Assembly (NCBI GenBank): GCA_937888365.1
Contig: CALBFA010000074.1
Coordinates: forward strand, 45,173 to 109,172
Reading direction: 5' to 3'
From: an uncultured Fidelibacterota bacterium
GTDB taxonomy: Bacteria > Fidelibacterota > UBA8477 > JABMPR01
DNA: 64,000 bases
The stretch's first letter is position 1. The number at the start of each line of letters is the position of its first letter. Below are positions 9,264 through 16,765 of this stretch, in pieces. Under the pieces are notes generated by a model that was given only the letters and a program-made list of their open reading frames with translations, had not been told where the DNA came from and did not search any database. The position numbers and the translations under genes were made by a program.

Positions 9264-9575
9264 ATGAGCGAACCCAAAAAGGCACAACAGATTAAAATAC
9301 AAGTTACAGATAAAGTTGCTGATGGAGAATATGCAAACTTAGCAATTGTGACTCACTCAGCGGCTGAATTCGTCATGGATTTTGTTCGCGTGATGCCTGG
9401 TACTCCTAAGGCAAATGTCCAAGCACGTGTCATTATGACACCGAGCCATGTAAAAGCGTTTTATCATGCGCTTCAACATAATATTGAAAAGTTCGAAACA
9501 CAGCACGGCGAAATCCGTATGACCGATCCAAGTCACTTACCTGGTATAAAGATGGATGGTTCATTGCCAAATTAA
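9264..9575 (+). CDS. DUF3467 family protein
   Basis: 103 residues from ATG 9264, with TAGGAG eight bases upstream. The sequence has the family's features: a leading strand with DGEYANLAIVTHSAAEFVMD, the FVRVMPG turn, ARVIMTPSHVKAF and a helix ending HNIEKFETQHGEI. DUF3467 proteins are small and widespread in Bacteroidetes and relatives; no function is established. The first half resembles the strand-helix pattern of small beta-barrel or chaperone-like proteins in which a VIMTP turn leads into the second helix. An upstream overlapping frame from 9069 is a shadow in part. Transcription ends at the terminator at 9603-9631. Confidence 0.9.
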   Translation: MSEPKKAQQIKIQVTDKVADGEYANLAIVTHSAAEFVMDFVRVMPGTPKANVQARVIMTPSHVKAFYHALQHNIEKFETQHGEIRMTDPSHLPGIKMDGSLPN

Positions 9576-9602
9576 TGTCAACTCGACTTGATTTGACATT
9601 TT

Positions 9603-9631
9603 AAAAACCGCTCAACATGAGCGGTTTTTTT
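9603..9631 (+). terminator. Rho-independent terminator after the DUF3467 gene
   Basis: Stem ACCGCTC / GAGCGGT with a five-base loop, flanked by five A upstream and seven T downstream. The A-run lets it act from both directions, but no minus-strand gene ends here. Confidence 0.85.
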
Positions 9632-9669
9632 ATGTAATGATTTTAATTTAAAAAATATTGGTCTCTAAC

Positions 9670-10041
9670 ATGAACTATTTAGCATTAAAAAACCTGCTCC
9701 TTCAATTCCCCACCTCGTCCGAAACCTTCCCTTTTGATGCAACAACAGCAGTTTTCAAAGTAAATAACAAAATGTTCGCATTGGTATCTAAAGAAAACGA
9801 CCCGCTTCGCATCAATCTAAAATGTGATCCCAATGAAGCTCAATTACTTCGCGATATGTTCGAATCCGTAATACCAGGTTATCACATGAATAAAGAACAT
9901 TGGAATACCCTTATTCTGGATGGAAAAATTGAATTCCCCCTTATCCATAAGATGATTTATGATTCCTATTCCCTTGTGATCGTAAAATTTAACAAGAGCG
10001 AGAGAACGGCATTACTAAAAAAGCTAAATGCTATGAAATAA
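9670..10041 (+). CDS. MmcQ/YjbR family protein
   Basis: 123 residues from ATG 9670; a TTG at 9658 is an alternative start, and neither has a clear ribosome site. The family features are visible in order: an early LLLQFPTSSETFPFDATTAVFKV, the strand KMFALVSK, the turn DPLRINLKCDP, then IPGYHMNKEHWNTLILDG and a final helix with IHKMIYDSYSLVI. MmcQ/YjbR proteins have a CyaY-like fold and are often annotated as DNA-binding; the function is not well established. It is a single gene between the terminator at 9631 and the convergent selD. Confidence 0.9.
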   Translation: MNYLALKNLLLQFPTSSETFPFDATTAVFKVNNKMFALVSKENDPLRINLKCDPNEAQLLRDMFESVIPGYHMNKEHWNTLILDGKIEFPLIHKMIYDSYSLVIVKFNKSERTALLKKLNAMK

Positions 10042-10113
10042 TTTCTATAAATTGACTTAAATGCTCAACTACAAAATATCAATACGACTTTAAATAGATA
10101 TTAAATTCTAAGT

Positions 10114-11163
10114 CTAATAAACTCTAATTTTGGATTCTGATGCACCCATCGCGCGGCCAATGACGCTACCATGAGCATTATTTTTCTCCATATACTCAAG
10201 GACGTCTGAGACCTCATTCTTGTGGACTGAAAAAAGGAGTCCTCCGCTGGTTTGAGCATCGTAGAGAACCCATCGAATATTTTTGTCGATATCTTTATCG
10301 CCATCGACATGGGATGAATAGAAATCGCGATTTGTCACTGCGCCACCGGGAATAGTTTTCATCGCTGCGTATTTGAGTGCTCCAGGCAATAGCGGCAAGG
10401 CTTTACTGTCGATTTCAATATGCATTGATTCGTGTTTAATCATATCCCATAAATGGCCGATTAAACCAAAGCCAGTAATATCCGTCATGGCGTGAATATT
10501 AAAAGATTCGTTCAGAGCAGAACCGATTGAATTAAGAGTAATCATCGATTTTACCATTGCATCAATATGTTCTTGTGATGCCATTTTACCTTTGATTGCC
10601 GTCCCAATGATGCCTGTACCAAGAGGTTTCGTTAGGATAAGGACATCGTCATTTTGTATCCCAATGGATGCTAATATTTTATCAGGATGAACTGTTCCTG
10701 TTACGGACAATCCGTATTTCATCTCGTCATCTTTGACAGAATGACCGCCTGCCAATACAGCGCCAGATGCGTTGACGCGTTCAATTCCCCCTCGGAGAAT
10801 TTCTTTGAGTATCCATTTTTCTTCGCGATCTATGGGAAATGCGACAATATTCATAGCCGTAATCGGCTTGCCGCCCATTGCATAGACATCACTCAATGCA
10901 TTAGCGGCCGCAATTTGACCAAACTGATATGGATTATCGACGATGGGTGTGAAGAAGTCCAAGGTTTGAATCAACGCTATTTCTGGCGAAATTTGATAAA
11001 CCGCTGCATCGTCAGGTTTGCCTAAGCCAATTAATAAATTTGGATGCCCTTTAAACTCTAATCCACATAATATATCGTCCAAGTCCCCTGGACCAATCTT
11101 GCCGGCTCAGCCAGCGGCTTTGACTTGGGCTGTTAGATTCGCGTTTCTTAATTTATCAATCAT
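10114..11163 (-). CDS. selD: Selenide, water dikinase SelD with an in-frame UGA (selenocysteine)
   Basis: SelD makes selenophosphate from selenide and ATP, the selenium donor for Sec-tRNA. A plain ORF search finds only 10114-11082, because codon 19 is TGA (11109-11107). Reading it as Sec gives 349 residues, the usual length, and the expected active-site segment V-K-A-A-G-U-A-G-K. The Lys after it and the ATP-binding segments (GKPDDAAVY, NALSDVYAMGG, AGGHSVKD, DITGFGLIGHL, AQTSGGLLFS) are intact. The start is ATG 11163; AGGA lies too far upstream for a typical ribosome site. A hairpin of the bacterial SECIS type follows the UGA. The genome should therefore carry selA, selB and selC, none of which is in this window. 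Confidence 0.92.
11077..11109 (-). promoter_or_regulatory. Bacterial SECIS-like hairpin downstream of the selD UGA
   Basis: On the minus strand the UGA (11109-11107) is followed after 13 bases by GTCCA, a seven-base G-rich loop GGGGACT, then TGGAC (11093-11077). Stem position (14-30 bases after UGA) and a loop rich in G fit the SelB-binding element. No folding program was run. Confidence 0.6.
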
Positions 11164-11166
11164 GTA

Positions 11167-11207
11167 GCGAACATAATTTTTTTTCCTATGAATAAAAGAA
11201 GATGATA
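11167..11207 (+). repeat. Direct repeat flanking higBA, copy 1
   Basis: Begins GCGAACATAATTTTTTTT and ends AAGAAGATGAT. The first 18 bases are identical to copy 2 at 11962; the middle differs slightly. It lies against the selD start codon. Confidence 0.6.
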
Positions 11208-11255
11208 AGGTTTTGCATGAATCAATTCACTTAGAAATATTAAGGTATCTAGTTT

Positions 11256-11558
11256 CTATGAGGAGTAGCTATGAATGTGTTCCAATTCTTCAGCTTCTTT
11301 TGTTCTTATCCAGTATAAATCCCACCTCTGTTGGAGGTTCATCCAAAAATCAGGAGTATTTCCAAAAAACTTTGATAAGCGTAAAGCCGTACTTGGCGTA
11401 ATTCCTCTTTTTCCATTTACAAGCTCGTTAACACGCTGGAAAGGGACATGTATTGCTACTGAAAGGTATTTTTGAGATATTTCCATGGGTTTCAAAAATT
11501 CTTCTAGCAACATCTCACCCGGATGTGTTGGTGTTCTATTTATTGGAATTCTAACCAT
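11256..11558 (-). CDS. higA: HigA-type antitoxin, XRE-family helix-turn-helix
   Basis: 100 residues from ATG 11558, with AAAGGAGAATGAA giving a good ribosome site. The signature THPGEMLLEEFLKPM is the classic HigA/VapI opening. A helix-turn-helix follows (ISQKYLSVAI, VPFQRVNELVNGKRGITP) with the conserved ALRLSKFFGNTPDFWMNLQ. HigA neutralises HigB and represses the shared promoter. It lies 11 bases after the toxin gene, the toxin-first order typical of higBA. The tail ends EELEHIHSYSS. Whether the pair is active cannot be judged from sequence; both reading frames are intact and of normal length. Confidence 0.93.
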   Translation of the reverse strand: MVRIPINRTPTHPGEMLLEEFLKPMEISQKYLSVAIHVPFQRVNELVNGKRGITPSTALRLSKFFGNTPDFWMNLQQRWDLYWIRTKEAEELEHIHSYSS

Positions 11559-11569
11559 TTCATTCTCCT

Positions 11570-11863
11570 TTAGTGGTAATCCACTATTTCAACATCTATT
11601 GGACCCATTTCAGTCCAACTAAAACAAATTCGATACTGCTCATTAATACGGATACTATATTGACCTTCACGGTTGCCATGTAACGATTCAAATCTATTTC
11701 CTGGTGGAATCCGAAGTTCTGGCAGTTGAACAACTGAATCAAGTTGGTCAAGTTTTCTCATGGCTACCTTTTGTAACTTCGCAGGACATTTTTTCCGAGC
11801 AAGCATAGAGTCAACACCGTTAAAGATATCCTCTGTGGCTGTATCTGTGAAAGAGCGTATCAT
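11570..11863 (-). CDS. higB: HigB-type toxin, RelE/ParE superfamily mRNA interferase
   Basis: 97 residues. Family features: an opening IRSFTDTATEDIFNG, the helix CPAKLQKVAMRKLDQLDSV, then LRIPPGNRFESLHGNREGQYSIRINEQYRICF and a C-terminal VEIVDYH. The conserved Arg and His of the RelE-like catalytic face are present. HigB toxins cut mRNA on the translating ribosome. The start codon at 11863 lies only about one to three bases after the predicted transcription start, so its mRNA would be essentially leaderless. Its promoter (TTGACA, 17 bases, TATTAT) is the strongest consensus match in the window. An inverted repeat in the spacer probably binds HigA. Confidence 0.93.
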   Translation of the reverse strand: MIRSFTDTATEDIFNGVDSMLARKKCPAKLQKVAMRKLDQLDSVVQLPELRIPPGNRFESLHGNREGQYSIRINEQYRICFSWTEMGPIDVEIVDYH

Positions 11864-11870
11864 CTATGTA

Positions 11871-11899
11871 ATAATAGCACGGCTCTCATGCTATGTCAA
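11871..11899 (-). promoter_or_regulatory. Consensus sigma70 promoter of higBA
   Basis: Minus strand: TTGACA (11899-11894), 17-base spacer, TATTAT (11876-11871). The predicted start is near 11864-11865, right at the higB ATG (11863). Confidence 0.75.
11875..11893. promoter_or_regulatory. Inverted repeat TAGCA-N9-TGCTA, candidate HigA operator
   Basis: Five-base perfect arms around nine bases, lying between the -35 and -10 boxes and overlapping the -10. Autorepression by HigA is the usual arrangement; the binding itself is inferred. Confidence 0.5.
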
Positions 11900-11961
11900 G
11901 AGGTTTCAAACAACTTCACTTACGCTTTTAAGTTGGTCTAAATAAAAACTTTACTCGAATG

Positions 11962-12004
11962 GCGAACATAATTTTTTTTACTCTGTAATGAAAGAAGATG
12001 ATGA
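11962..12004 (+). repeat. Direct repeat flanking higBA, copy 2
   Basis: GCGAACATAATTTTTTTT then a diverged middle and AAGAAGATGAT; matches copy 1 at 11167 in the same orientation, 795 bases away. Confidence 0.6.
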
Positions 12005-12042
12005 GTTATGGGAGTTTTTTCATCTCGGTACATCCTCCAACT

Positions 12043-12078
12043 GTCGGATACTCGATGACCGCATAAAGGTTGCCGAGT
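12043..12078 (+). repeat. Dispersed repeat C, copy 1
   Basis: 36 bases beginning GTCGGATACTCGATGACC and ending GGTTGCCGAGT. A near-identical copy is at 21590-21625, also beside other repeat modules. Confidence 0.65.
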
Positions 12079-12087
12079 CATTTGTAA

Positions 12088-12115
12088 TTGCTAATTATTA
12101 ATTAATAATTAGCAA
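12088..12115. repeat. 28-base perfect palindrome, A/T-rich
   Basis: TTGCTAATTATTAA followed immediately by its exact reverse complement. A cruciform, hairpin or protein-binding site is possible; neither arm is followed by a T-run. Confidence 0.8.
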
Positions 12116-12120
12116 CCCTA

Positions 12121-12181
12121 CCACCCCCTGCCCCTCCTTATCAAGGAGGGGTGTCCCGACGCTAGGGTCGGGGCGGGGTGG
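12121..12181. repeat. GC-rich three-arm inverted repeat
   Basis: An outer stem CCACCCC (12121-12127) with GGGGTGG (12175-12181) encloses two hairpins: CCCCTCCTT/AAGGAGGGG (12131-12151) and CCCGAC/GTCGGG (12155-12172). Far more G+C than its surroundings. Confidence 0.75.
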
Positions 12182-12319
12182 TTGCAGTGACAAAACGATT
12201 AAATAACAAGTATTGATGGGAATTGTTAAAAACTAGCTTTTCTTTGTGATACTCGGTGTCTCTTTGTGGAGCTTGGTGTTAGATTTTCATCACAAAGAAA
12301 CCTACCCCTAACCTCTACT

Positions 12320-12348
12320 CCCGACACCTTGGTCGGGATTTTCAACAG
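12320..12348 (+). repeat. Dispersed repeat A, copy 1
   Basis: 29 bases: CCCGAC-ACCTTG-GTCGGG hairpin followed by ATTTTCAACAG. Other copies at 21905 (+), 61208 (-) and 61562 (-). Confidence 0.75.
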
Positions 12349-12433
12349 AAGGGGAATGAAAATAATTATCTTTTCTTTGTGGCTTAGAGGCGGCGCCTGT
12401 CCTGAGCTTGTCGAAGGGTGTGAGCTTTTTTTT

Positions 12434-12459
12434 CGCAAGCAAGATGCTTACGTTACAAT
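12434..12459 (+). repeat. Dispersed repeat B, copy 1
   Basis: 26 bases starting CGCAAGCAAGATGCTTACG. Identical copies at 21819 and 22037, a diverged one at 61290. Confidence 0.75.
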
Positions 12460-12577
12460 AATTCATTTCAGCGTTCACGTATGGCATCATTTATCCATAA
12501 AATCCGTTCAATCCGTGTCCCATAAGCAAACCATTATTTTTGCTGGATAAAAAATGCTTATGGATTAAGATAGCTCC

Positions 12578-14410
12578 ATGAAAATATTAATACTTTTATG
12601 CCTCACCGCTCTCATATCAATCCAATCGTGTCAAACATCAGACCCTCATAATTGGGCAGATGAGATTATCTATTTCGCCCTCATCGACCGCTTCTCTAAT
12701 GGCGATACGGCCAACGATGATTTAGGTCCAATCGGCTCTCATATTCCATTCACTGGCGAAAATCCCAAAGCGCTTAAAACATATCAAGGTGGCGATATAA
12801 AAGGGCTCACACAGCAAATCGATAAGCTGGCGTCTCTCGGCATCACCGTGCTGTGGATTTCCCCTTTCTTTGATAATTCAAATACAGACTATGTGGGTTG
12901 GTGGCCGTATCATGGTTATCATCCCATTGATTTCTATAGTGTCGATGAACATTTTGGAACCATTGATGACTTGAAATTGCTCGTTTCGACGGCTCACCAA
13001 CATGGTTTAAAAGTCCTTTTCGATATGCCATTTAATCAAACAGCACCAGATCATCCTTGGTTGAGTGATGACACGAAAAAAAGCACCTGGTATCATTACG
13101 ATGATAATGGAAATCCTTTCGATATTACGAATTGGTTCGATCAGGAACAGATTGAAAATGGTGAGCTCCATGGACTCCCAGATTTGGCGCAAGAAAATCC
13201 TGATGTCGCGCAATATATTTACGATTTATCCGATTATTGGGTTCGCGAAACCAATGTCGATGGTTTCCGTCTCGACGCCGTCAAGCATATCCCCATTTCA
13301 TTTTGGAAGGAATACAATCGCCACATGAAAGGAACCTTCGGTAAAGAATTTTACTTACTTGGTGAAGTTTTTTGGGGCGAAGCAAATCGCATGGAACCCT
13401 ATACAAATATTGGATTTGATGGCTTATTCGATTTTTCATTCTATTATGGCGTAAATCGTGGTTTAGGGCAAGGAACTGGCATTCCTACACTCAGCAAAAT
13501 GCTGCAAGAATCTCACAATTCGTTTGATGATGTCCAACGAGTTACCTTAATTGATAATCACGACTTGCCTCGCTTTAATTCTGGAACGGCGCTTCATAAT
13601 TGGACTCTCGAGAAGCTTGCACTCGAGTTTATGATGACGACTCCGGGGATTCCTATGCTGTATTATGGCACCGAAATTGGCATGTCTGGCACCAATTTTA
13701 CCGCTTCTCTTCAAACTGAAACACAAGACTATTTTAATCGCATCTCCTACCCTGAAACATTATCAAAATCAGAAATTTCTCATTTCGAAGATACGCAAAA
13801 TTTAATAAGCTTACGCCTAAGACATCCCGCATTACAATGCGGAAATTTTTATGAAATATACAAAGATTTAGGCGTTTACGCTTACCTTCGTCAATGCGAA
13901 AAAGAGGCGCTTCTAGTCGTAATGAATAGCTCAGAGATTGAAGATTTCGTGGGTTTTGATTTGACTCAACAACTTGGAATTACGAAAATTGGTAAGCAAA
14001 TTTATGGCGATGGCGTGTTGCGAGAAATGGATGAAGGTCTTTATTTTAGGCTTCCATCTACAAGCCTTTCTATTTGGGAAATACAGCCCGCAAAGGATCT
14101 AGATAGCTTGAAAATATGGGTCGAATTGAATTCAAGGATTCCAAAATCGTTTCAAATGGTTGAGCTACCTATTTGGGGAATTCAGTCGGCAAATGTAAAA
14201 ATCGCAGGTGATTTTAACAACTGGCAGCCTCAAGCATATAGTCAAAACAGAGTCGGTGAAAATATCATTATTTCATTTCCCCTAAAGCCAGGACGTTATG
14301 CCTATAAAATTGTCGTTGATGACACGAATTGGCTTCCCGATAGCCATAATCCAAATTTTGAGATAGATCCATTCGGCGGGGAAAATAGTATTCTTATTAT
14401 CGAAAAATAA
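12578..14410 (+). CDS. GH13 alpha-amylase-family lipoprotein
   Basis: 610 residues. The N-terminus is a lipoprotein signal (ILILLCLTALISIQSC, Cys18). The (beta/alpha)8 domain shows the GH13 regions: DMPFNQTAPDH (region I), DGFRLDAVKH with nucleophile Asp233, LLGEVFWG with acid/base Glu263, and LIDNHDLPRF with the stabilising Asp329. The C-terminal about 80 residues (VKIAGDFNNWQPQAY, GRYAYKIVVDD) look like a CBM48/AMPK-type glycogen-binding module. It probably hydrolyses alpha-glucans in the periplasm or at the outer membrane; specificity (amylase, neopullulanase or cyclodextrinase-like) cannot be fixed. ATG 12578 is preceded by no clear ribosome site. The next gene is a separate peptidase. 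Confidence 0.9.
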   Translation: MKILILLCLTALISIQSCQTSDPHNWADEIIYFALIDRFSNGDTANDDLGPIGSHIPFTGENPKALKTYQGGDIKGLTQQIDKLASLGITVLWISPFFDNSNTDYVGWWPYHGYHPIDFYSVDEHFGTIDDLKLLVSTAHQHGLKVLFDMPFNQTAPDHPWLSDDTKKSTWYHYDDNGNPFDITNWFDQEQIENGELHGLPDLAQENPDVAQYIYDLSDYWVRETNVDGFRLDAVKHIPISFWKEYNRHMKGTFGKEFYLLGEVFWGEANRMEPYTNIGFDGLFDFSFYYGVNRGLGQGTGIPTLSKMLQESHNSFDDVQRVTLIDNHDLPRFNSGTALHNWTLEKLALEFMMTTPGIPMLYYGTEIGMSGTNFTASLQTETQDYFNRISYPETLSKSEISHFEDTQNLISLRLRHPALQCGNFYEIYKDLGVYAYLRQCEKEALLVVMNSSEIEDFVGFDLTQQLGITKIGKQIYGDGVLREMDEGLYFRLPSTSLSIWEIQPAKDLDSLKIWVELNSRIPKSFQMVELPIWGIQSANVKIAGDFNNWQPQAYSQNRVGENIIISFPLKPGRYAYKIVVDDTNWLPDSHNPNFEIDPFGGENSILIIEK

Positions 14411-14501
14411 TCGTCATTAACATTCTTTGGGGTTTATGTGACGTGTGCAATGTGTCTTTAATTAATCATTCACTCCCCTTAAATATTGTTTAGGTTCGCA
14501 C

Positions 14502-16607
14502 GTGAATTTTCTCAAAGTTATATCACTTATTTTTTCCACATCATTACTTCTTTTTAGTAAACCAAGTGATACAAATTATCATTGGCCCATTGATGCATCG
14601 AAGCATTTAGCGGCTACATTTTGCGAGCCTCGATCAGGCCATTTACATGAAGGCATCGACATTAAAACATGGGGGCAAATGGGCGTGCCTTGCTTTGCAA
14701 TTGGTGATGGCTATGTTGAAAAAGTCGTGACGCGTTATCGAGGATATGGCAAGTTGTTGGTCTTACGTTTAGACAATGGTGAACGCGCTATTTATGCTCA
14801 TTTAGAATCGTTTGTGCACAAAATAGATCTACAGATTCTGGCAGAACAAAAGGCATCAAAAAATTATCAAGTTCAAGTGAGGTACGAACCTAATGAATAC
14901 CGCGTTTCGAAAGGTGAAATTATTGCTTATTCTGGCACGTCTGGTACAAGCCATCCTCACTTACATTTTGAAATTCACGACACACTAGGGATTCCACAAA
15001 ATCCGCTTTCATATTTCAATATTAAAGACAGCAAAGACCCCATCATTACCCACGTAATCTTGGAGCCATTGGAAAAAATGACGCTTATTAATGGACATCC
15101 TCTGTCTGAAACACTTTATTTTTATCGTAATCCTGACCCAAAGAAACCCTTAGCCAGCATCGACGGAACCTTCGGATTTCAAATTGTCGCTTTCGACTAT
15201 TCTGACGGTACCTGGAATAAATACGCCATTTATGAAACGCAGGTTTTTGTGGATGACTCACTCGCGTATCACATCGTTTTTAATGATGCTCCTGGCAGAA
15301 CGTCGCAATATCACAATGATATTTATGCCCAAAAAGAACTCGATTATCGATGGAGTCCGACAAAGCTTTATGTACCGAATTCAGGTGATGAACATTTCCT
15401 TACTTCAGATGAATTTACGGGACATTTAAATCTTAAGCGGGGCATCCATCGCTTTAAAATTGTCATATTAGATTATAAGGGAAATTTAAAAACTGCCGAA
15501 TTTAGCCTCGAAAATAAAGAGCATGCCTTGTGGACAATCAATAAAGTTCAAGACAAACTTCAGTTTTCGACTCAAAATAATAAGTATCCTCTTTTTGAAA
15601 ATTGGTACGACACCATCAATCAAATATACTTTACGCCTGAAAAGACAATCATTCCTCTCGATTTTTTATTCGAAAATGGAAACGATCCTTCCGCCATGGA
15701 TATACCAGCTCTCGAGACGACTTGGGGAAGTCATCAAGTTTTTCAAATCTCTAGATTGGAAAACTCGAATCAAATTTCGTATAAACTAGATTATAATAGT
15801 GGTAACATCTTGCTCAATTTTGATGCGGCACAAGCGCAGCAATTCCCGCCTTATTTACAGCTTCAATATAATGACACAACATCCATCGTAACGCTATTTC
15901 AATCAGGTGAAAATACGGCATTAACCGAAAGGATTTCCCCTCGCGATTTCTATACGGCTAACAGCATCCAAATGCCCTTTAAAGATACGACACTCATATA
16001 TGAGTTACATCCTTTTGAATCTATTTCCCCGTTTGATGCTAAACACATTGAGTTCGTGAATTCTCATCTATCCGTTGACATTTCCAACCCAAGAAATCAA
16101 ATAATGAATTATATAATCACGGAGGAAGATTCATTAGAGGGTTTGAGTTTTATCCGCATTCAATCGGCTCCTTGGCAATCGGTAAAATTAGGTTTCAAAA
16201 TCAATAGTACTGAAAATGAAGCGATTTATTCTAAATCAGGTTCTTCTTGGACTCTATTGAACCGAACTATGTATACAGGATTGGACGTTGAAGCTGGACA
16301 ATATACAAGTTTTAAGGATGTCACGATGCCTGAAATAGAGTTGATTTCAAATTCAAATGATTACCACACAAATGGAAGAGTTACCTTTAAAATAAGCGAT
16401 GATGGCTCGCCTCTTCGGAATCCGTCTAAACAAATTGAAGCGAGTGTGAATGGGAACGTAGTCTATTTTGAATACAATTTTGAACGAAAGGAAGCAAGTT
16501 GGCAAATCCCCAAACAATTTACCTCTCATTCCTTTCGTGTGAAACTTAAAGTGTGGGATGAAGTCGGAAACCTTACAAGGAACACGTCGATTATTTATTT
16601 AAAATAG
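14502..16607 (+). CDS. M23-family metallopeptidase (LytM-like), exported
   Basis: 701 residues from a GTG at 14502, which opens directly into a signal peptide (VISLIFSTSLLLFSKPSD). The peptidase domain occupies about residues 25-180: HLHEGIDI carries the HxxxD zinc motif, GYGKLLVLRLDNGERAIYAHL a central strand pair, and HPHLHFEIHD the HxH motif, so the zinc site is complete. Such enzymes cleave peptidoglycan cross-bridges. The remaining 500 residues are beta-rich with no module I recognise; they may anchor or regulate the catalytic domain. A long C-terminal extension on an M23 domain is seen in Bacteroidetes and relatives. It sits 91 bases after the amylase gene, and is probably its own unit. 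Confidence 0.88.
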   Translation: MNFLKVISLIFSTSLLLFSKPSDTNYHWPIDASKHLAATFCEPRSGHLHEGIDIKTWGQMGVPCFAIGDGYVEKVVTRYRGYGKLLVLRLDNGERAIYAHLESFVHKIDLQILAEQKASKNYQVQVRYEPNEYRVSKGEIIAYSGTSGTSHPHLHFEIHDTLGIPQNPLSYFNIKDSKDPIITHVILEPLEKMTLINGHPLSETLYFYRNPDPKKPLASIDGTFGFQIVAFDYSDGTWNKYAIYETQVFVDDSLAYHIVFNDAPGRTSQYHNDIYAQKELDYRWSPTKLYVPNSGDEHFLTSDEFTGHLNLKRGIHRFKIVILDYKGNLKTAEFSLENKEHALWTINKVQDKLQFSTQNNKYPLFENWYDTINQIYFTPEKTIIPLDFLFENGNDPSAMDIPALETTWGSHQVFQISRLENSNQISYKLDYNSGNILLNFDAAQAQQFPPYLQLQYNDTTSIVTLFQSGENTALTERISPRDFYTANSIQMPFKDTTLIYELHPFESISPFDAKHIEFVNSHLSVDISNPRNQIMNYIITEEDSLEGLSFIRIQSAPWQSVKLGFKINSTENEAIYSKSGSSWTLLNRTMYTGLDVEAGQYTSFKDVTMPEIELISNSNDYHTNGRVTFKISDDGSPLRNPSKQIEASVNGNVVYFEYNFERKEASWQIPKQFTSHSFRVKLKVWDEVGNLTRNTSIIYLK

Positions 16608-16723
16608 AAACACAATTTCAATTTTAGGATAAAGTTCTCGACCTAATCTTCACATTATTTTTTCAATATTCAGTTTAAAAACACTTAATGCTCCATGGGA
16701 AACAGTGTTCAAAGTACATCATT

Positions 16724-16742
16724 ACGCGCTTGATAATCGCGT
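16724..16742. promoter_or_regulatory. Inverted repeat ACGCG-N9-CGCGT upstream of cdd
   Basis: Perfect five-base arms in the leader of the nucleoside-salvage operon. A regulator site is possible, but only the symmetry supports it. Confidence 0.3.
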
Positions 16743-16765
16743 TCCATTCGTCTAAGTTCTCCGTC

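Larger units (their letters stand above)
11864..12577. other. Intergenic repeat island 1
   Basis: 714 bases without a gene. It holds the higBA promoter, flanking repeat copy 2, a unit shared with 21590, a 28-base perfect palindrome, a GC-rich three-arm structure, and copies of two dispersed repeats. Short frames here encode PSTSSGQA-like peptides, which are known artefacts of such palindromic repeats. No promoter for the downstream amylase gene is obvious. Confidence 0.75.

Noticed and set aside
10114..11082. selD as a truncated gene or pseudogene because of the TGA
   Set aside because: The reading frame, active-site residues and hairpin fit selenocysteine better than a nonsense mutation.
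12121..12181. GC-rich block as a terminator of an upstream gene
   Set aside because: No T-run follows in either direction and no gene ends nearby.
12226..12490. Small ORFs encoding PSTSSGQA- and PFDKLRTG-like peptides
   Set aside because: These come from palindromic CCTGAGCTTGTCGAAG-type repeats read in several frames, with no ribosome site.
12001..12560. Insertion sequence with a transposase remnant
   Set aside because: No coding remnant of a transposase is visible; only short non-coding repeats.
16688..16765. 26-residue N-terminal extension of cytidine deaminase
   Set aside because: Unlike the family; ATG 16766 gives the standard start.
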